Shown: one piece after another, positions 32,429-33,457 of the stretch
How the letters are laid out: the number at the start of each line of letters is the position of its first letter
How positions within the stretch are numbered: position 1 is the stretch's first letter
DNA from: Flavobacteriales bacterium
GTDB lineage: Bacteria; Bacteroidota; Bacteroidia; Flavobacteriales; JABDKJ01
Assembly (NCBI GenBank): GCA_013002285.1
Contig: JABDKJ010000055.1
Coordinates: 1 to 33,457, forward strand
DNA: 33,457 nucleotides
Direction of reading: 5' to 3'
Made by a program: the position numbers and the translations under genes
The notes under the pieces: model-generated
Database searches by the model: none
Seen by the model: only the letters and a program-made list of their open reading frames with translations
Told to the model about the DNA's origin: nothing

Positions 32429-33457
32429 TTGAAAAAACTGACTCTCATATTTGCTGTACTTGTGGCAGCCTTTTGTACCAAGGCTCAAGACTTAGTTCCG
32501 CCAAAACTTAACTGTCTGGAGGTGCTTCCAGGAGGAGATGTTGACATCTCATGGACCAAACCAGATGTTGAGCCAGCAGACTTTTCCCATTATGAGATCT
32601 TCTTCTCTATTACCAATATCAATTTTGTTACTTTCTTAACAGTTCCAAATTATACGGATGAGTTTTTTTCGCATGCAGTAGGAACAGCTGATAATCAACC
32701 ACAGTATTATTTTATGCGTACTGTTGATATCACAGGAAATACTTCAGAGCATTCTGATACGCTTTCAACAATTTTCCTGACGCTTAATGGGCAGAGTTTC
32801 ATAGCACCTATCGCTGAAATGCTTTGGAATCCATTATATACTCCTTCCGTAATGGATACAGCTGAAGGCACTTATTTTATTGAAAGAGATATCGGGAATG
32901 GCTGGGACATAGCGGGAGACTCCCAATTTGGAGAAGAAGCATATTCAGAATTGGTTCAGGTATGTCATGGACTTGAAGATTCTGTTTTAATAGGATATCG
33001 GGTGACCTTGCCTCACCCTAGCGGTTGTATTTCTCGAAGCCAAGACAGAACAGGAAAGTATAGAGATGTCAATCCACCGACATTACCGGATATCGAGACG
33101 GTTAGTGTAGACACTGCTACTAATAATGCCGTTGTTTGTTGGTACCCTAGCCCGGAAGGAGATACCCAGGGATACATTGTTCAAGAAGTTGTTTTTAGTG
33201 GTTTGGACACAAATTACTTCACTGTAGATCAAACAAATGATCCTTCTATCCTTTCTTTTCTTTATAATGTTTCTGACGCATCTGACATGGTCGAGTACTT
33301 TGTTGTAATTCCTTTTGATTCCTGTGTGCACTCAGGGAATACTATGGGTAATACCAATGGAAATATAAATTCATCATATATGCATCAAACCATTTTTATC
33401 GATACCGAATTGGATAGATGCTTGCGAGAAGTTACTGTGAATTGGAACAAGTATGAG
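32429..33457 (+). CDS. Secreted fibronectin-III-like protein, 5' part
   Basis: An open frame of 343 codons that runs off the right edge without a stop. TTG at 32429 is the start: it yields MKKLTLIFAVLVAAFCTKAQ, a full signal peptide, and an in-frame TAA lies four codons upstream. The mature part consists of FN3-like Ig domains, the first with LNCLEVLPGGDVDISWTKPD and YEIFFSI, a later one with NNAVVCWYPSPEGDTQGYIV, and another starting REVTVNWNKYE at the edge. Cysteines recur at domain starts. This layout is common in large Bacteroidota surface proteins ending in a T9SS or gliding-motility-type sorting domain, but the C-terminus is not in the window, so that is inference. Confidence 0.8.
   Translation, partial: MKKLTLIFAVLVAAFCTKAQDLVPPKLNCLEVLPGGDVDISWTKPDVEPADFSHYEIFFSITNINFVTFLTVPNYTDEFFSHAVGTADNQPQYYFMRTVDITGNTSEHSDTLSTIFLTLNGQSFIAPIAEMLWNPLYTPSVMDTAEGTYFIERDIGNGWDIAGDSQFGEEAYSELVQVCHGLEDSVLIGYRVTLPHPSGCISRSQDRTGKYRDVNPPTLPDIETVSVDTATNNAVVCWYPSPEGDTQGYIVQEVVFSGLDTNYFTVDQTNDPSILSFLYNVSDASDMVEYFVVIPFDSCVHSGNTMGNTNGNINSSYMHQTIFIDTELDRCLREVTVNWNKYE

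Noticed and set aside
1..33457. CRISPR arrays, tRNA or rRNA genes, insertion sequences, phage integrases, toxin-antitoxin pairs
   Set aside because: No regularly spaced repeats, cloverleaf sequences, transposase or integrase motifs were seen on either strand; gene content is continuous chromosomal coding sequence.

Overview
The window looks like chromosomal DNA of a member of the Bacteroidota, most likely a marine-type member of the Flavobacteriia. The support is a secreted protease with a type IX secretion (T9SS) C-terminal sorting domain, a PorG-like (DUF6089) barrel, a propeller/SpoIIE sensor protein, several SPOR-like domains, DUF1573, weak Shine-Dalgarno sequences, and repeated perfect matches to the Bacteroidota -7 promoter box TAnnTTTG. 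No rRNA, tRNA, CRISPR array, integrase or insertion sequence was seen.

Layout. 1-535: start of an aspartate-type aminotransferase on the minus strand, cut by the window edge. 536-867: a gene-free stretch with the aminotransferase promoter and a GC-rich, repeat-like segment. 868-3469: a small membrane-anchored protein, then a minus-strand housekeeping run (ybaB, 5-formyl-THF cyclo-ligase, a 50-residue membrane peptide, meaB). 3510-6157: a secreted M1 aminopeptidase-type protein and a YdcF/ElyC-like membrane protein. 6186-13807: a compact seven-gene plus-strand surface-polysaccharide operon (Wzy/WaaL-type polymerase or ligase, GT4, SDR epimerase/dehydratase, asnB, GT4, WcaF-type acetyltransferase, GT2), with genes overlapping or nearly touching. 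13808-20640: PorG-like barrel, nitronate monooxygenase with a lipoprotein, DUF1573 protein, S41 C-terminal processing protease, and a T9SS-exported lysyl-endopeptidase-like protease.

20642-29390 is the least ordinary part. Five minus-strand genes are closely spaced. In transcription order they encode a duplicated Ig-like protein with a SPOR-like domain, a beta-barrel/thrombospondin type 3 protein with three SPOR-like domains in place of an OmpA peptidoglycan domain, a TPR/PKD-like secreted protein, an unrecognised secreted protein, and a large periplasmic propeller sensor joined through the membrane to a SpoIIE phosphatase. This suggests a cell-wall-associated envelope module wired to a signalling phosphatase. 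It is my best candidate for an undescribed system, but the link rests on gene order and domain reading only.

29459-33457: an unrecognised 133-residue protein, a CapD/FlaA1-type membrane nucleotide-sugar dehydratase, a VOC-family protein, and the 5' part of a secreted fibronectin-III-like protein running off the right edge.

Regulatory reading: about ten -7 boxes sit at sensible distances from starts. Two genes (start codons at 14815 minus and 32429 plus) have a perfect box only 4-5 bases ahead of a TTG codon followed by AAAAAA, which predicts leaderless or almost leaderless messages. Several convergent gene pairs have 0-2 bases between stop codons and so no room for a terminator.
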